This document shows positions 1 to 64,000 of a DNA stretch of 64,000 nucleotides, piece after piece. Positions within the stretch are counted from its first letter, which is position 1, and each line of letters begins with the position of its first letter. This stretch comes from Sipunculus nudus (Eukaryota > Annelida > Sipuncula > Golfingiida > Sipunculidae), in assembly GCA_026874595.1 (NCBI GenBank), contig CM049306.1, positions 24,853,519 to 24,917,518 of the forward strand, read 5' to 3'. The notes beneath the pieces are model-generated. The model was not told the origin of the DNA. It did not search any database and saw only the letters and a program-made list of their open reading frames with translations. Position numbers and translations under genes: made by a program.

Positions 1-760
1 AAATTCCAGTCCAAATTTCCATTCCAGATCAATGTGATCACTCAAAAGGACATTCAATATCAACATGGTCATTCAAATGGACATTCTGGCTCAAAATGGT
101 CACTCAAATTGGTATTCCAGATAGAATGGACATTCCAGAACAACGTCACTTATATTAACAATCCAGATCAAATGGTCATTCCAGATCCAAATGGTCACAC
201 AAGTGTAGATTCATCCAATGACCATTCTAGATCAAAATGGTCACTCAAATGAACATTTAAGATGGAATAGTTATTCCATATCAAATGGACATTATAGTAC
301 AACTTGGTCACCCCAAATGGACATTCCAGATCAAATGGGTATTCCAGATCCAAATGGTCACTCAAATGGACAATCCAGATCGAATCGACATTCAGGATCA
401 AAGCGGTCACTCAAATGGAGAATTTAGATCAAATGGGCATTACAGATCCAAATGGTCACTAAAAAAGACATTGCAAATCAAAAGGACATTCTAGGACAAC
501 TTGGTCACTCAAAATGGTTATCCAGGTGAAATGGCCATACCAGATCTATGTGATCATGGACAAATGGACATTCAAGAAAGTCGTCCTTAAGATAACAATC
601 AAAATCAAATGGACTTCAAGAACATGGTCCTCAAGATAACAATCCAGATCAAATGGACATTCAAGAATGTGGTCGATCAGATGAACAAACCAGATCAAAT
701 AGAAACTCAAGAACATGGTCACTCAAATGGAAATTCCACATCAACATGGATACAGTTTGT
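1..760. repeat. Degenerate ~18-bp minisatellite
   Basis: Variants of TCAAATGGACATTCCAGA and TCAAATGGTCACTCAAATGG recur throughout, with spacing close to multiples of 18 bp and many substitutions. The open frames here (72-98 codons) read as repeats like NGHSNGHS and exist only because an 18-bp unit keeps the frame. The array probably continues past the left edge of the window. Confidence 0.8.
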
Positions 761-905
761 TTTGACCTTGCTCAAACATACATTCCAGACTAATCGGGAA
801 AATGATATTGGGGACCCTAGAGTATATCAAATGGGAAAGGTGAAAATGTCAGTGGCTCAGCTGTCGCTTTTATCAGTCAAAAGGCATCCAGACAAAATGT
901 TTTGA

Positions 906-3900
906 ACTTAGGGGCTTATTTACATCTTTACTGTAATATTAATGTACATCAACACAAGCCAAACAATAAACCTGTGTGATATTAGAGTTTATTGTTCAAA
1001 TTACAATAACTAGCAAAGTGATTTGTGAAATCTGTAAAAATACATAACACAAAACTGGAAAAATCACAAGCGTCTGGGTGCACAAATGCACAAAATAAGC
1101 TCTCAAACAAAATAAGCACATATTGAGTCTCAGTACACAAAACATTAAAGAACACTGATATGCCTGCTCTACTAGCATATAATACAAATATAATTGTGGT
1201 TATCTATGACTTAAGCATACAGCTTACAAAACCATCTCAAAGCTAATGAAAACTGTGATTCATTTAATAATCACAGATACATGCACAATAATTATATATG
1301 TTGTGAAAGCCAATACCAGCTTACAATAACTTAACTGCAATTTGCCAGTATCTAATACATCTAGATTGAAACAAATATATATATTTAAAAAAATTCAAGT
1401 TTGCAACTTGGTCAGTAGTTTTACCTTTAGCTGTATAATATAAAGCTTTGTAAACCTTAGATGCGATTATTATTACCCTGAGTCAAAATATTCAGGAGAA
1501 ATACTGAAGTGTTTCTTTTATAGGTAAAACTCTTTTTAAGGACACCTCTTTATTTGGACCAGCTCTCTATATCAGACACCCAAGGAAGTCCCGAGGTAAA
1601 AACAAGAGGTCCATAGATCCCTTGTATTACTGGCAAATACCTGTTCCTGCCAGTGTCTGTAACTGTGTTTCCTCTTTATGAAAATCTTGTACTGGAATGA
1701 AATCCCATAATTTTTTCAAGTCCTGTATACTGCTGAATGATGCGACCATTGATTGTCACATTTGTTGCTCACATGCTGATACACTTATGTAGAAAGGTTT
1801 TGTGATGAAATAGGATAATTGTACCCTGTTTTGGAAAAAAAGCACCTACAAAGCCACAAAATTCTTTAAAGGTGGTAGTCTTTGAAAGAAAACTGCACAT
1901 GGTAATGATAATTTACTTTATATCTAGATGTGCAGTAGGAGTCTACTCAACTCCACCCGAATATATATATATATATATATATTATATTATGGGGACAGTA
2001 TGTGCTGAAAAACTAACCTCTTCAAAGTCACAGTGATGGTATAAAAAATTCTCATATTTAGGTGGGAACTGTTCATGTTTATGTAAGATATATATAAACA
2101 AAAGAATAAACACCAGTCAATGTAACAATTTATGAATGTTGCGTGAATTTATATAAATACATTTCTTAACCATATATGTGCTGAGAAATGGTCACACCTT
2201 CAAGCAATGATCATTTATTATTAATAATTATATTATTATTAATATGTTCTTTCTACCTCTCTCAAATGAGAGCAGTTAACACCATTCCTCAGCAACAACT
2301 ACCATAAAAACACCTGAGGCACTCTACCTGTCAGAGAGGAATGTTTGAAAATAAGATCTACTGCATACATCAGGATTAACCTGAAAACAGACTAACACAT
2401 ACACATTAACATCCAGTCAGCTAGCTTTAAACCCAAGCTGTTGTCATGGAAACAGCAGGTACATATTCCTGATTTTAATTTATTTACAATGACTGATGTT
2501 CAAGATACAGTTTCAGTGCAAAAACACCTTCCTGTGAATAACATACAGCCCCATCATTTTTTTCTGCAACTGTCCATTCTAGCATAATGAATAATCGGTA
2601 ATAAGAAAGCAACCTTCCTGATTTAATGCATAAATATGACCTGATCTTGTTTCATGTCATGGGACTCTAAATACATAGCCAATTATCATGACTACTTCTT
2701 CTTGCATCATTGCTTTTTACAAATATTTTGCATAAGCAACACTACACGCCTTATGCAATGGTCATGTCCTGTTTTACCACTCATTTACTGCTTGTAAAGG
2801 CAACTTTTCCCATATATGGCCACAAGGGCATTGGTGTAGGGTCAAGAATATTTCATCCAACTAGAGGGAGGAAATGTTGCAGGTGGGATGAAGAAGAAAC
2901 TTAAGTCAAATACCCGAATATGCACCACTAATTCAAGTTGGCTGGAGCATTCTTGGCCCTTTGCCAGATGATTCTGATAAAGGCTGCCTTTACAAGACAA
3001 GTAGTAGTTAGGTGGAATGAAAAGAAACAAATGTAATGTGATCACTACATAGAGAGTGCTTAGTAAGAAATATATCCCATGGTGATAAATCCTAACTGAA
3101 CAATTTTCAATGGGAATATAGTAATTTCAGCAATAAATTCTTTATAAAGAGACACATGTTTATAGATAATGAACAGTGTATCCACAACTGACAAAACACA
3201 GCACATACTCAATGGACATAAAGATGATATTGATCATTCATATTCATTATTTTCTATTATGCCTAAAACGGTGGGCAAGTTTCCTGTGAACCTGATGCTT
3301 CAATTTGTAGACCAGTGAAAAGTAAAATGCTGCCATCTGATGGCCATTTTGTGTACTAATATCTGGAGCCTCTCTGGTGCCAAGGCCAGACTAGTTGACA
3401 ATTTACAGGGACATGGGCAATAAAATATATAAAAATTAGTAGTCAAAACATTGTTAATTGTTTAAATTTTGAAGTGTATCACTTCCATTTCAATAGTGAG
3501 CACATGCAGTCATTGGTTAAAAACTAGAGGTATATTCTTGTAACTTTGGTATATTAGGTACGTTTATTATTTGAAAGGTCTAACATGATAACACTATACA
3601 AGAAGTGCTGACCCACTCAAACAGAGTAAAGGCACAGACTAAAGCACTAGGTTATAGGTGAATTTGCAATATAATGGCATTTTGAGCAAGATATGACTTC
3701 TAAGGCAATCTCAATAGATGGTGAATTAATTTATCAATATTTCCACCTGGTAAATCGAAATTGCACAACTGTATGATATGCAGCTATAAGCTACAATTAA
3801 ACAAGATTCAGTAAATGCAGTATGATTTTTTTTAGTATGTACAGAACATTGATGTATACATTAATACATAATTAATCTCTTAACTGTATATTAGTCAATA

Positions 3901-6319
3901 AATCATCTCAAAATAACAACACCCTAACTTAACAGAAAAGTAAACAAAAATGTTCTCTTATTTGTCTTGATTTTTTTTTACATTCAAAGAGTGACTGATA
4001 ACAAGAACATTGAAAAATTTTTGCTATTTGAAGATTTAGCTAATTTGATGTCAATGTTAGCTAATTATGTCAATCTTTAATTTACTCATTGCTCAATATA
4101 AAATACTGTCTTTATTTAGACAAATAAAATGTGAATTTATATCTTAACCATGGCATTTATATTTTAACCACAGTATGGAACCTGATCCAAAATCACACAC
4201 AGTTTAGAGGATATCCAAAAAAGAACCTTTTAAGCCCAAAATACTTTATTAAAATCTTCCTTATTTCTGAAAAAAATATTCTTAATCCTTAGTCACGTTT
4301 TAAAAATCATTAATGCTTTTTTAACACTTGACAAACATAGAAGTATCTCTTTATTACCACTGAAAAAGGATATCGAGTCTGGGACAAACCAAAAAGCACC
4401 AAAAACATATATCTATTTTATCCTGATAGATGTAATATATGAGGAACAATCTGGTAATACAAGTGCCCATATTAATCTAAATTTTGATATGATGTGGAAT
4501 ATCTCTTTTGAAATAATTATAATTTTACAAAAAAATAGCAAGCAGCCATCCCATCATTTTATTAAGGATCAGGTATTAAACATATTTTGCCAAAGTGCTT
4601 AATTTTCATTTATTAACTGTTTAGATGAGATCTATGCACAAAGTCAGATATGTAAAATATTTCCATTCTATTTAAAGATATTCAATATAAACATCTTTTC
4701 ATTCTAAATATATTTTAGTAGTATGTAATACAAATGTTGAGAGATGAAAATTTCTTATTCTAACACCTCATAAAGAATACTAATATATTTCTTTCTTAAT
4801 CTTTGAGTATTACTGTCAACAATAAATTTGTAAAAGAATATAAATATTTAACAAGATATTCTTCTTATTTAGCAGTTTCAAAACTTAATTTGCATAAATT
4901 TAATTAACTACACATATTTTGTTTCTTGTACTTCTGAACTGGTACCTTAATATTACAAAATTAGCATTGTAGTTAGAGAAGTCAGAACTTCTAAACAATA
5001 ACAAATGACAACCAAGTTTATAACAACAACAAATGGATTGAATCTCATTAAACTTATCTAAATGTTGCACAGTAATGGTCTTCTGAGACTACCATGAAAA
5101 TAGATCTGTCTTAAGCTTGAAAGTCCCTTTTTAAATTTTTGTGTATGTGCACCAAAATGATGGACAGACACGTGTAACCAACAGAAGTAGATCCAGGGGA
5201 GTGGTACAGGCCCCCTTTTTTTCAGCTGTTGCATCAGGATCCAGCCGTTGCAAACTTTTTTAAGGCTTCCAAATGATTCTTTTTTTCAGCTGGGATACCC
5301 TACTTTTCTGGACCTGGGGACCTTATTTTTAGGTTTTGACATTAGTCCTCTTAAGTTTGACCCCTCCTTTTCATAAGTCCTGCTTCAACCCCAAAGTAAA
5401 GGGTTTAAAGGGCAAGACATTATCACTGAAACATTAGTGCATGTTGTGGATGCTTGGCTTGTATACCCCTGAATCAGAGTAAAGATACAATAGCTCCATT
5501 TACCCACAAGGTCTCTACCACTCAAGGTCCCCCAAATACAATTAATTTGTGATGGATGGGCAAGATTTCAGATTTGAGCATATTCAGCTAGACATGAAGT
5601 TTGAAATGGGCCTAGAAAAGTGTAAATAGATTAGGAGCACTGACCTAGCATGGTCCAGCTCTACCCACTACTACTACTACATACAAACAACACTGAACCA
5701 GTTCTGATCACTCAAGAACTTGGCTGATGTATGTGTGTTAATGCAAGGAAAGATTTGGAACAGAGTACATACAAAGTTCCTAACTCAATAATTTAGAGCT
5801 GACTAACAGATAATTTGGCAAACATGATGTAAAACATAATGAAATGTGGCATGCTAGAAATGGTTAGGTAAAGCAAGATGTTGCATGTGTTAATTGGGCT
5901 AACAATAAAAGTCCAGAAAGCCCAGAAGGGTGAGTAAAAAGCTGGATGATACTGAACATCAGTAATATTAGGCTTTAAACACGTACCCTTCACCTGTTGT
6001 TTTTTCTTCTATACTAATTTTTTGTGGCTATATCTATACACCTGTCTAAATGTCATTTTTCATGCACATACACATGCACATGAAATTGGGACTTGTATCT
6101 TTAGGAAATATTCTACTTTTCATAATCCTATCATCGTATTAACGCACTCATGTGGACATTCCTGAAGTTAAATTCTTGTAACTTAATTCTGTCTTCTTCA
6201 CAGGTACACAATGTCTTTCCTAGATTCATCAGTCTGTATCCATCAGGATGTTTAGCTGACAACATCAAGTATTCATTGCACTATGATGAAGAGTTTTTGT
6301 TTTGAAGGTGGATTCATTT
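906..6319. other. Region downstream of the kinase stop: 3' UTR plus flank, no gene seen
   Basis: This 5.4 kb AT-rich stretch lies 3' of the stop codon on the minus strand. Its proximal part must hold the 3' UTR. Several AATAAA-type signals occur on the minus strand (for example near 4111, 4245 and 4346), but nothing in the sequence picks the used one. Short (TA)n runs occur near 1961-1984. A piece at about 5190-5395 resembles one at 31930-32085. I see no other coding signal. Confidence 0.5.
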
Positions 6320-58077
<51,758 letters not shown>

Positions 58078-59518
58078 CTGAAAAAAGTATAAGATGAAAT
58101 GTTGGACAACAAGGCTGAAAACGAAATAAATCAGTCATATTTGTAATCAGATATTAGTCTGGTTATTTAAATGTAACACAGTGGAACTTTCTTGATGCAA
58201 AATATTTGATCAAGGTAACTTAGAAGTTCACAAAAATAAAAACCCCCAAGCATGACCACTTTGGTCAGTTCTCAAAGTTGGTTGTAATTGTGGGGTTCCA
58301 ATGTATATGGAATTAATAATAGGTTTGGTCATGAAACTATGGAAGACCTAATTAATTCAATACAATAATGGACATGGTCTACTTAGAAACTTTTTTGGTG
58401 CCCCATGCAATTTCTCAATTGTAAATTATAGAAAATGATTTTTTTTATTTATGTTGAGCTTATCTGCAGACTTAATTAGCTACAACAGCAATGAAACCTA
58501 AATTGTGTTTCTTCTTCAGTTATCAGGCCATTTGTTATTCTGTGTTCCACAAAATTTTAGGTTTTACAATAAAACAGGAAATCCTCTGTTATTTCTACAG
58601 AGATAGACATTCCTTTACGAGTGAAGGGATATTCTAACTTTAAATCCAAGTAAACTGATATTACATTATTTAATACAAATTTTAAAGCATTTAAAAATAT
58701 TAGTTTTCCATAAATATTTCTTTCAGTGTTATCTACCCAGTTTTGGTGTAATCCATGCATTAATTTTACTATGATCAATGAGTAAATCTCACAAAAATAA
58801 ACATTCAACAGGTTTTTAAACACAGTCCCTATACACTCATATTTTATATAAAACAAAACTTTGGTGACCCATGACCCTTGGTGCTCAGCATCATATGATG
58901 TTATCTTAAGTCAACTGCACTTATCCTGCTGAAATGGGATTTCCTACAGTCTGTATAAGCTTGGGATATACCACCATATAAACTGTAAACTTCGAAAATA
59001 ACATGATCTTTGACTTACAGAAATGGAACAATAACACTCTGCTCAGGGTACTTGCCATTTATGATCTTTGGTGAACCAAACATTTATGAATCTTTATATA
59101 AAATACATTCAAGTCTCCCAAGCTGCCATGCAGGTAGTGAAATGATACATTGGATAATGATGTAAAAAGACAACACTGCTACCACATGCATGGCCAGGTT
59201 ACACAAGGTATATTCTTTTATATAGAGATCCCAAAGTTCATATTGTTTTAAATATTTTATTCCCAGCAGGTACAGCGAAAAGAATTTTCTAACAAATTTA
59301 TTTTTTTAGCAGCAATTAAGTCAAGTTTGAGGGAGTTCTGTGAAACTTTGTTCGTGGTAACCCTTGACTGTGGATTTATTACATAAATTTTTTTATTGGA
59401 GTAAAATTTTTTCATTGTTTTCACAATAAAAAGATTTAAGAATCCTGATATTTTGTTTGGTCAATGATTTTTGTATTTTACAAAATATTTTTTTTTAAAT
59501 CACTTTCCTAACATAGTG

Positions 59519-60218
59519 TAATTATGCTAATGAGCCCCAAAAACACTCCTACACAGAAGGCTTTCCATGCCTGATATTGCCTGATATATATATTGTGATA
59601 TAATACTTAAGAAAATAATGAAAAACAGGATTTTTTTAATGAAAAAGTGGAATCTGGTAAAATTCATGGGGATCAGCTTGTCTGCCTTGTGTGACCCCAA
59701 GGTCAAGTAGAAAATATACACAAACCTGAGCCCTGCAGAGGGTATTAACCATTTTGCTGATGCCTTAATCAGCAACAACAGCAGAACCAGGGGACTTTCA
59801 TGCACTCAGCTAAGACAATGATGAACTTAATCAACTGTCATAAACAGATGTATCTGGAAGGGGAGTCACCTGTCCCTGGATGGATCACGTCTATCTGAAG
59901 GACAGTACAAGAGCCAAAACCCCAGGAGTCTCCCTGAGGTTTAATCTACAACCAAAATCTAACCTTGCTGCATGTACAGGATGATGTATGGTCAGCCCTC
60001 AGAGGCTCAGCCCCCCTGAGTTGTTACAGTGCATCCCATCAGAAACGCCTTACTCAATTAGATGTTATAATAATATGATACAGATAAGGTCGGTTTTTGA
60101 GATAGATAATACATCAGCTTAATTGACCTATACACCACAGCTTTTATTCTCTGTCCCTTTGACCTAATTATGCTAATGAGCCCCAAAAACACTCCTACAC
60201 AGAAGGCTTTCCATGCCT
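59519..60218. repeat. 54-bp exact direct repeat flanking 592 bp
   Basis: The 54 bp at 59519-59572 (starting TAATTATGCTAATGAGCCCC) recurs without change at 60165-60218. The sequence between has no second copy in the window and no clear terminal repeats of its own. Confidence 0.9.
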
Positions 60219-60717
60219 ATGGTTGTGACAGCTGTAAATAAGACAATAGTGACATCATAAAGATGTCACAAAGGTTGGTCGCGAATGAAGTCACACTGAC
60301 TGAGCTGGAATTGCTATATCCCTGTACTACAGTGATGAATATATTGCAATCACTGTGAAATATTTTGTCATTTTGGATTTTTTGTCTCATATGAATTCAG
60401 TGCAAGTAAGACATCATGATTCACTCAGCAGGTGGCGGAATAGCCCCTGCAACCTTTGGCCTGGAACTTTTTATACTGTCTCCTTTGTCTGAAACATATA
60501 TGATGGAAAACATGTGGATTTTGGTAATGTGTTCTGTTTGAGAGAATGACCCAAATTATACAAATTTTGAACTTGCCAGCTGATTGACTCTTTTCATGTC
60601 AATGGTATCTTGACTGATTGGTCACAACTGTACTGCTCATGATCATTCATTGAATGAATATGCGATTAAGGTCACTTAAGAGTTCATGGTTAGGTCAATT
60701 AGTCAGCAAAGTTTGAT

Positions 60718-61080
60718 GATCTTCTGTGGTCTAGGGGTAGAGCACAGGACTCTCTTTCCTGGAGATCATGAGTTCATATCGTAGCTGTGAAGCAGTGAGA
60801 TTTTTTACAGTAGGCAACAACAAGGTTGAGCCTTCTGCAGGGTTAGAGGGAAGGCTTTGTCCCATGGCAGCTAGTGGACCACTCACAACAAGTGCATCTT
60901 TGCAGGTTCCTGTTTTATGACCCAGCCATGAGGAGGATTTTACAGCAAGGATCCACAGGAGTGGCAGACTACATGGATGACACCAGGATATAAAATTACA
61001 GGCAATGAATGCTGCTACCAGGTAAAGAAGTCCCAAACCTAGTGGAACTGTGCAGATATACTTAGGTTAAGATAAGATAA
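60718..61080 (+). mobile_element. tRNA-derived SINE, degenerate
   Basis: TGGTCTAGGGGTAGAGC (60727) is a good pol III A box, and GAGTTCATATC (60770) is a weak B box at the right distance. About 290 bp of unrelated body follows, ending in GGTTAAGATAAGATAA, a short A-rich tandem tail typical of SINEs. It has no intact tRNA fold, and no target duplication was identified. Confidence 0.45.
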
Positions 61081-64000
61081 ACCGCCCCTTTGAGTTTTCT
61101 TTATGTGGGGGGTAAAGTTATACCTTTTCACATGGCAGATGCAAACTCGTTTCAAACCATTTTAAATGCAAATTGAGCATTTACACGGCAATCAAAAGCA
61201 TTTTCAAACTGTTTTGACCAAAATGCTATGAATCCAGCTAAGGAGGTGGCCAGGCACTCAATTTATGACAACAATTATTGATGGGTGACTTTTTTCTTAT
61301 TTGCTTTCATTTTTACTCTGACCAGATCAGGGGATCCTTAAGATTTTATCAAAATTATTTTCTTAAAGTTTTTATATTTTGTACAAAATTCTGTTAGCTT
61401 TCAAAATGGGACATCGAAATCTGCTGAATTTGTGTAATACTCTCCATGAATCAATCACCACTAACAGCATATCTGAGGTTGCTGAAAATCATAGCCCACA
61501 GAACAAGAAAATGCCAGCCACACATTCTTTAGTTAGCTTTAATGGAGCTGTGATATTGCTGCGCTATCATTAGAAAAGCAATTTAACTTAAGCAAGCAAA
61601 TGTGGAAGCTTTCAAAACTAGTAGCTTCAGGAGGCTGGCAAGACCATTATTTTCTTCACTGATGTATTGAACATTAAGATATCAAACGCCAGATCACCCA
61701 ATATCCCACCAACTCCTACAGTGGTGTAGCTAGGTATTCCAGAATTAATTCTGAAATATTTTTTCACTCTTCCTAGTCATGGCAATTCCATTATATTATT
61801 CTCCAGAGTATCTGTGCAAGTGGAATGACTACTCTGGTTCCATTTTAATCTGAGTGGTCTGCCCATTGAGTATGCGTATGACATGCAGGGATTTTAAGCG
61901 AGCCTACATCATACAGCTCCATTTCTTTCCTTCCCTTGATGTAAGTGATATCCAGTGGGGGCAGCTGGACAAAGCATCGCCAAGGTATAGTTATTCCCAA
62001 AACTTGTGACTCACCATTTCTCTTGTATAAAACACACCCCTATTAGGAAAGGTTTTAACTTCTCGCTGATAGGGCTGTGGAGCTGCACTAAGGCTAGGAA
62101 CGAATTATTGATCTGGACCTCTGTGTATGACAGAAATGGGAAGAAATCCATAAAATAAGTGGCTTTAAACACCCCCCATGACAAGCTGTATCCAAAGGAG
62201 TATTTCTTTTGAGCTTCTTCTCGACAGCACCTACCAATTACTTCTGCTGACTGTGATAACTGCTGTTTACTGCGATCAGATCCTCGTTCAGTCTATCTTG
62301 AATGTTATAAAACATTCACAACGGTTTCTCAGGCAATCCCTACACAGATTTATTGCAGATAATCCAATTTCGGAATCACTACAGAGAAGTTCATAAGAAG
62401 ATGCAAAATCGAATGTTTTATGTAAAACAATATTTCACAGTGTTCATTCAATCCAATGTTCAATAAACGAGAATAGGTTAATCTAATTAATCTACAATGC
62501 CATGGAAACCATACATTGGTGTATTATAAAGTGATGCTTGATAAGATCCAATATGATTTACGTTATCAAGATGTCAGATATAAAAGAAAGAGAAAGAAAT
62601 TAAGATTTACTAGGCACTGAGATCTGATAAATTTTTGGGACTTTTGTAAATCTTCCTGTGAGAATCTGCAAATCTTATTAAGGCCAGGGCTGTAAAAACA
62701 CATCAGTAAACTGATATGCTGTGTTAGGACTATGAAGCACTCAAGGCTGGTTAAAACTTATGAAGTACCAAATAAAAAGTTTGGACTTGAGTACTTTGTG
62801 TGTGTGTATATCCCCATTTGAATATTACTGCAAACTTACTTGCATGCTATCTTTATATCTAACAGATCATACAACCATGTTGATTGCCTGCAAGAGATAC
62901 TTAGTTGCACAAATTTGTTGTACATTAGTTCTCACTTATATCTCACCAGGAAAATTTATTACTGGGATGTCACAGAAATCATTATTATTAAAACAATATT
63001 TAACACAGATAATTGACACTGGAGAGATTGGCTAATTAAAAGAGAGGATTTCTAGATGTCAAATTGTGGTTGTCTTACAAAGTTATAGGGAAGTAAAGCA
63101 TTAAATCTAAAGTTTGAAGGTTAGATACATTAAGTGTATAACACAAGGTTAAAATATAAGTGGTATTGCAACGCAATTTGCGACTCAAAATGGCCCAGCT
63201 GCAAAACAATTTCCGTTTCCTATCGCTGTGTCTGCAATTCACCTAAAATGCAGGTCTTGCCTTTTGAGGAGAACGATTTCTTGGACACCCCTGCATGGTG
63301 TAATGCAGCATAAACAAGAGTACCCATATCAGAAACACAACTGCGTGATAAAAGACCATGGCATTAGGTTAATTCTCCTGTGAGCGAGTTTCTTAAAACA
63401 ATGTATAAACTAACACATGCTTGCTGCATAATTAAGTTTTCTGGAAAGCTAATCCTATTAACACCTGTGACACCTGACCTACATGCCCAATGGTTGACAT
63501 TGTAGTGAAGTCATTTAACCCATGCATCCATTTGTTGCCCTCCACATTATTTGAATAGACGTCATCTGACCTCCGACCCTACCGGTGTAACTAGCTGTTG
63601 TGTTTTTGCACTGACAAAAAAAACACTTCACTGGAATGGACAAGCTGTAAAGCATTTACCAATGTGAATCAGAAAGTAAAATATTTGTAATTATTTTAGC
63701 AAAAATGTTCATTAAACGGGCTGTAGGCACTTTCAATGTGCCATTTTTTACCATTTCATCAAAATCATAACCAGCTCAAACATACTGCCTGCAATGTCGA
63801 TCTTTTATATCGTCAGTGACAATGCAACATTATAGTAGTCTGTCGAATTCCTGATTACGCTTAAATGCGATGGAAAATAAAAATAAACAGTAAGTTCTTA
63901 TGCCTGATATCCTATAATCTGATCCCCTTTGCCAGGCATTTGGTTCTGTCACATGTGATAAAACGCTCACATAGGTCTATATATCTGCCCAAGGTACAGA

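Larger units (their letters stand above)
58078..64000. other. Upstream intron or flank; first kinase exon not found
   Basis: The C2 exon starts mid-codon, so at least one more coding exon lies upstream. I looked on the minus strand for a C2-start exon (xxPYCAVxVKE-like) with a donor in phase 1 and found none. The region holds a 54-bp direct repeat and a SINE-like element (listed separately) and otherwise nothing I can name. Confidence 0.5.

Noticed and set aside
58981-59110. Possible missing first coding exon of the kinase (sequence ending in donor GTAAGT)
   Set aside because: The exon end is in the wrong phase for the C2 exon, and its translation does not resemble a C2 start.
60727-60795. 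Functional tRNA gene
   Set aside because: The B box is degenerate (GAGTTCATATC) and no closed acceptor stem was found; a SINE remnant fits better.

Overview
The window is nuclear DNA from an animal: AT-rich, with one multi-exon gene split by long introns that are full of repeats. The encoded kinase, plus tandem-repeat elements that resemble the 'pearl'/Helentron-associated elements known from bivalves, suggest a mollusc, probably a bivalve. That placement is an inference, because no species-diagnostic sequence is present.

The only protein-coding gene I can support lies on the minus strand and is a novel-type (Ca-independent) protein kinase C of the delta/theta class. I rebuilt 15 coding exons, from 58077 down to the stop codon at 6320-6322. 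Joined, they read 670 codons plus stop without a frame break, and all junction phases agree. In order they give most of a C2-like domain, a short proline-containing linker exon, the pseudosubstrate, C1A, C1B, a hinge, the kinase domain and a C-terminal tail with turn and hydrophobic motifs. The first coding exon (the start of the C2 domain) was not found and is probably beyond 64000. The gene has a GC-AG intron, a 32-nt micro-exon, a frame-neutral 75-nt exon and a Tyr in C1B where vertebrate novel PKCs have Trp.

The introns are largely built from repeats. At least four repeat families (A-D here) share one body plan: a conserved 5' end, internal tandem units, a GC-rich simple-repeat tract, and a 3' terminal hairpin. 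For family A the tract is CGG and for B-D it is ACGG/ACAG-like; for D the 5' end was not found. Family A occurs at 12350-13800 and 23729-27325, B at 19815-21687 and 38586-40494, C at 16373-18587, 42266-~43300, 49117-55012 and 50708-54563 (nested), and D ends at ~49097. This is the layout of non-autonomous Helentron/pearl-like elements. Families A and B also carry regularly spaced AGGTCA-type nuclear-receptor half-sites in every tandem unit.

Other repeats are a ~2.2 kb array of a 35-bp unit (43306-45541), a 29-bp array (33003-33545), an 18-bp-type degenerate minisatellite (1-760), an inverted pair of highly palindromic 270-bp blocks (22553-22823 / 27897-28164), a 178-bp MITE with perfect ends (41248-41425), a LINE 3' fragment (15966-16372), two tRNA-derived short elements, and a 54-bp exact direct repeat (59519 / 60165). 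The regions 906-6319 and 58078-64000 show no convincing genes.
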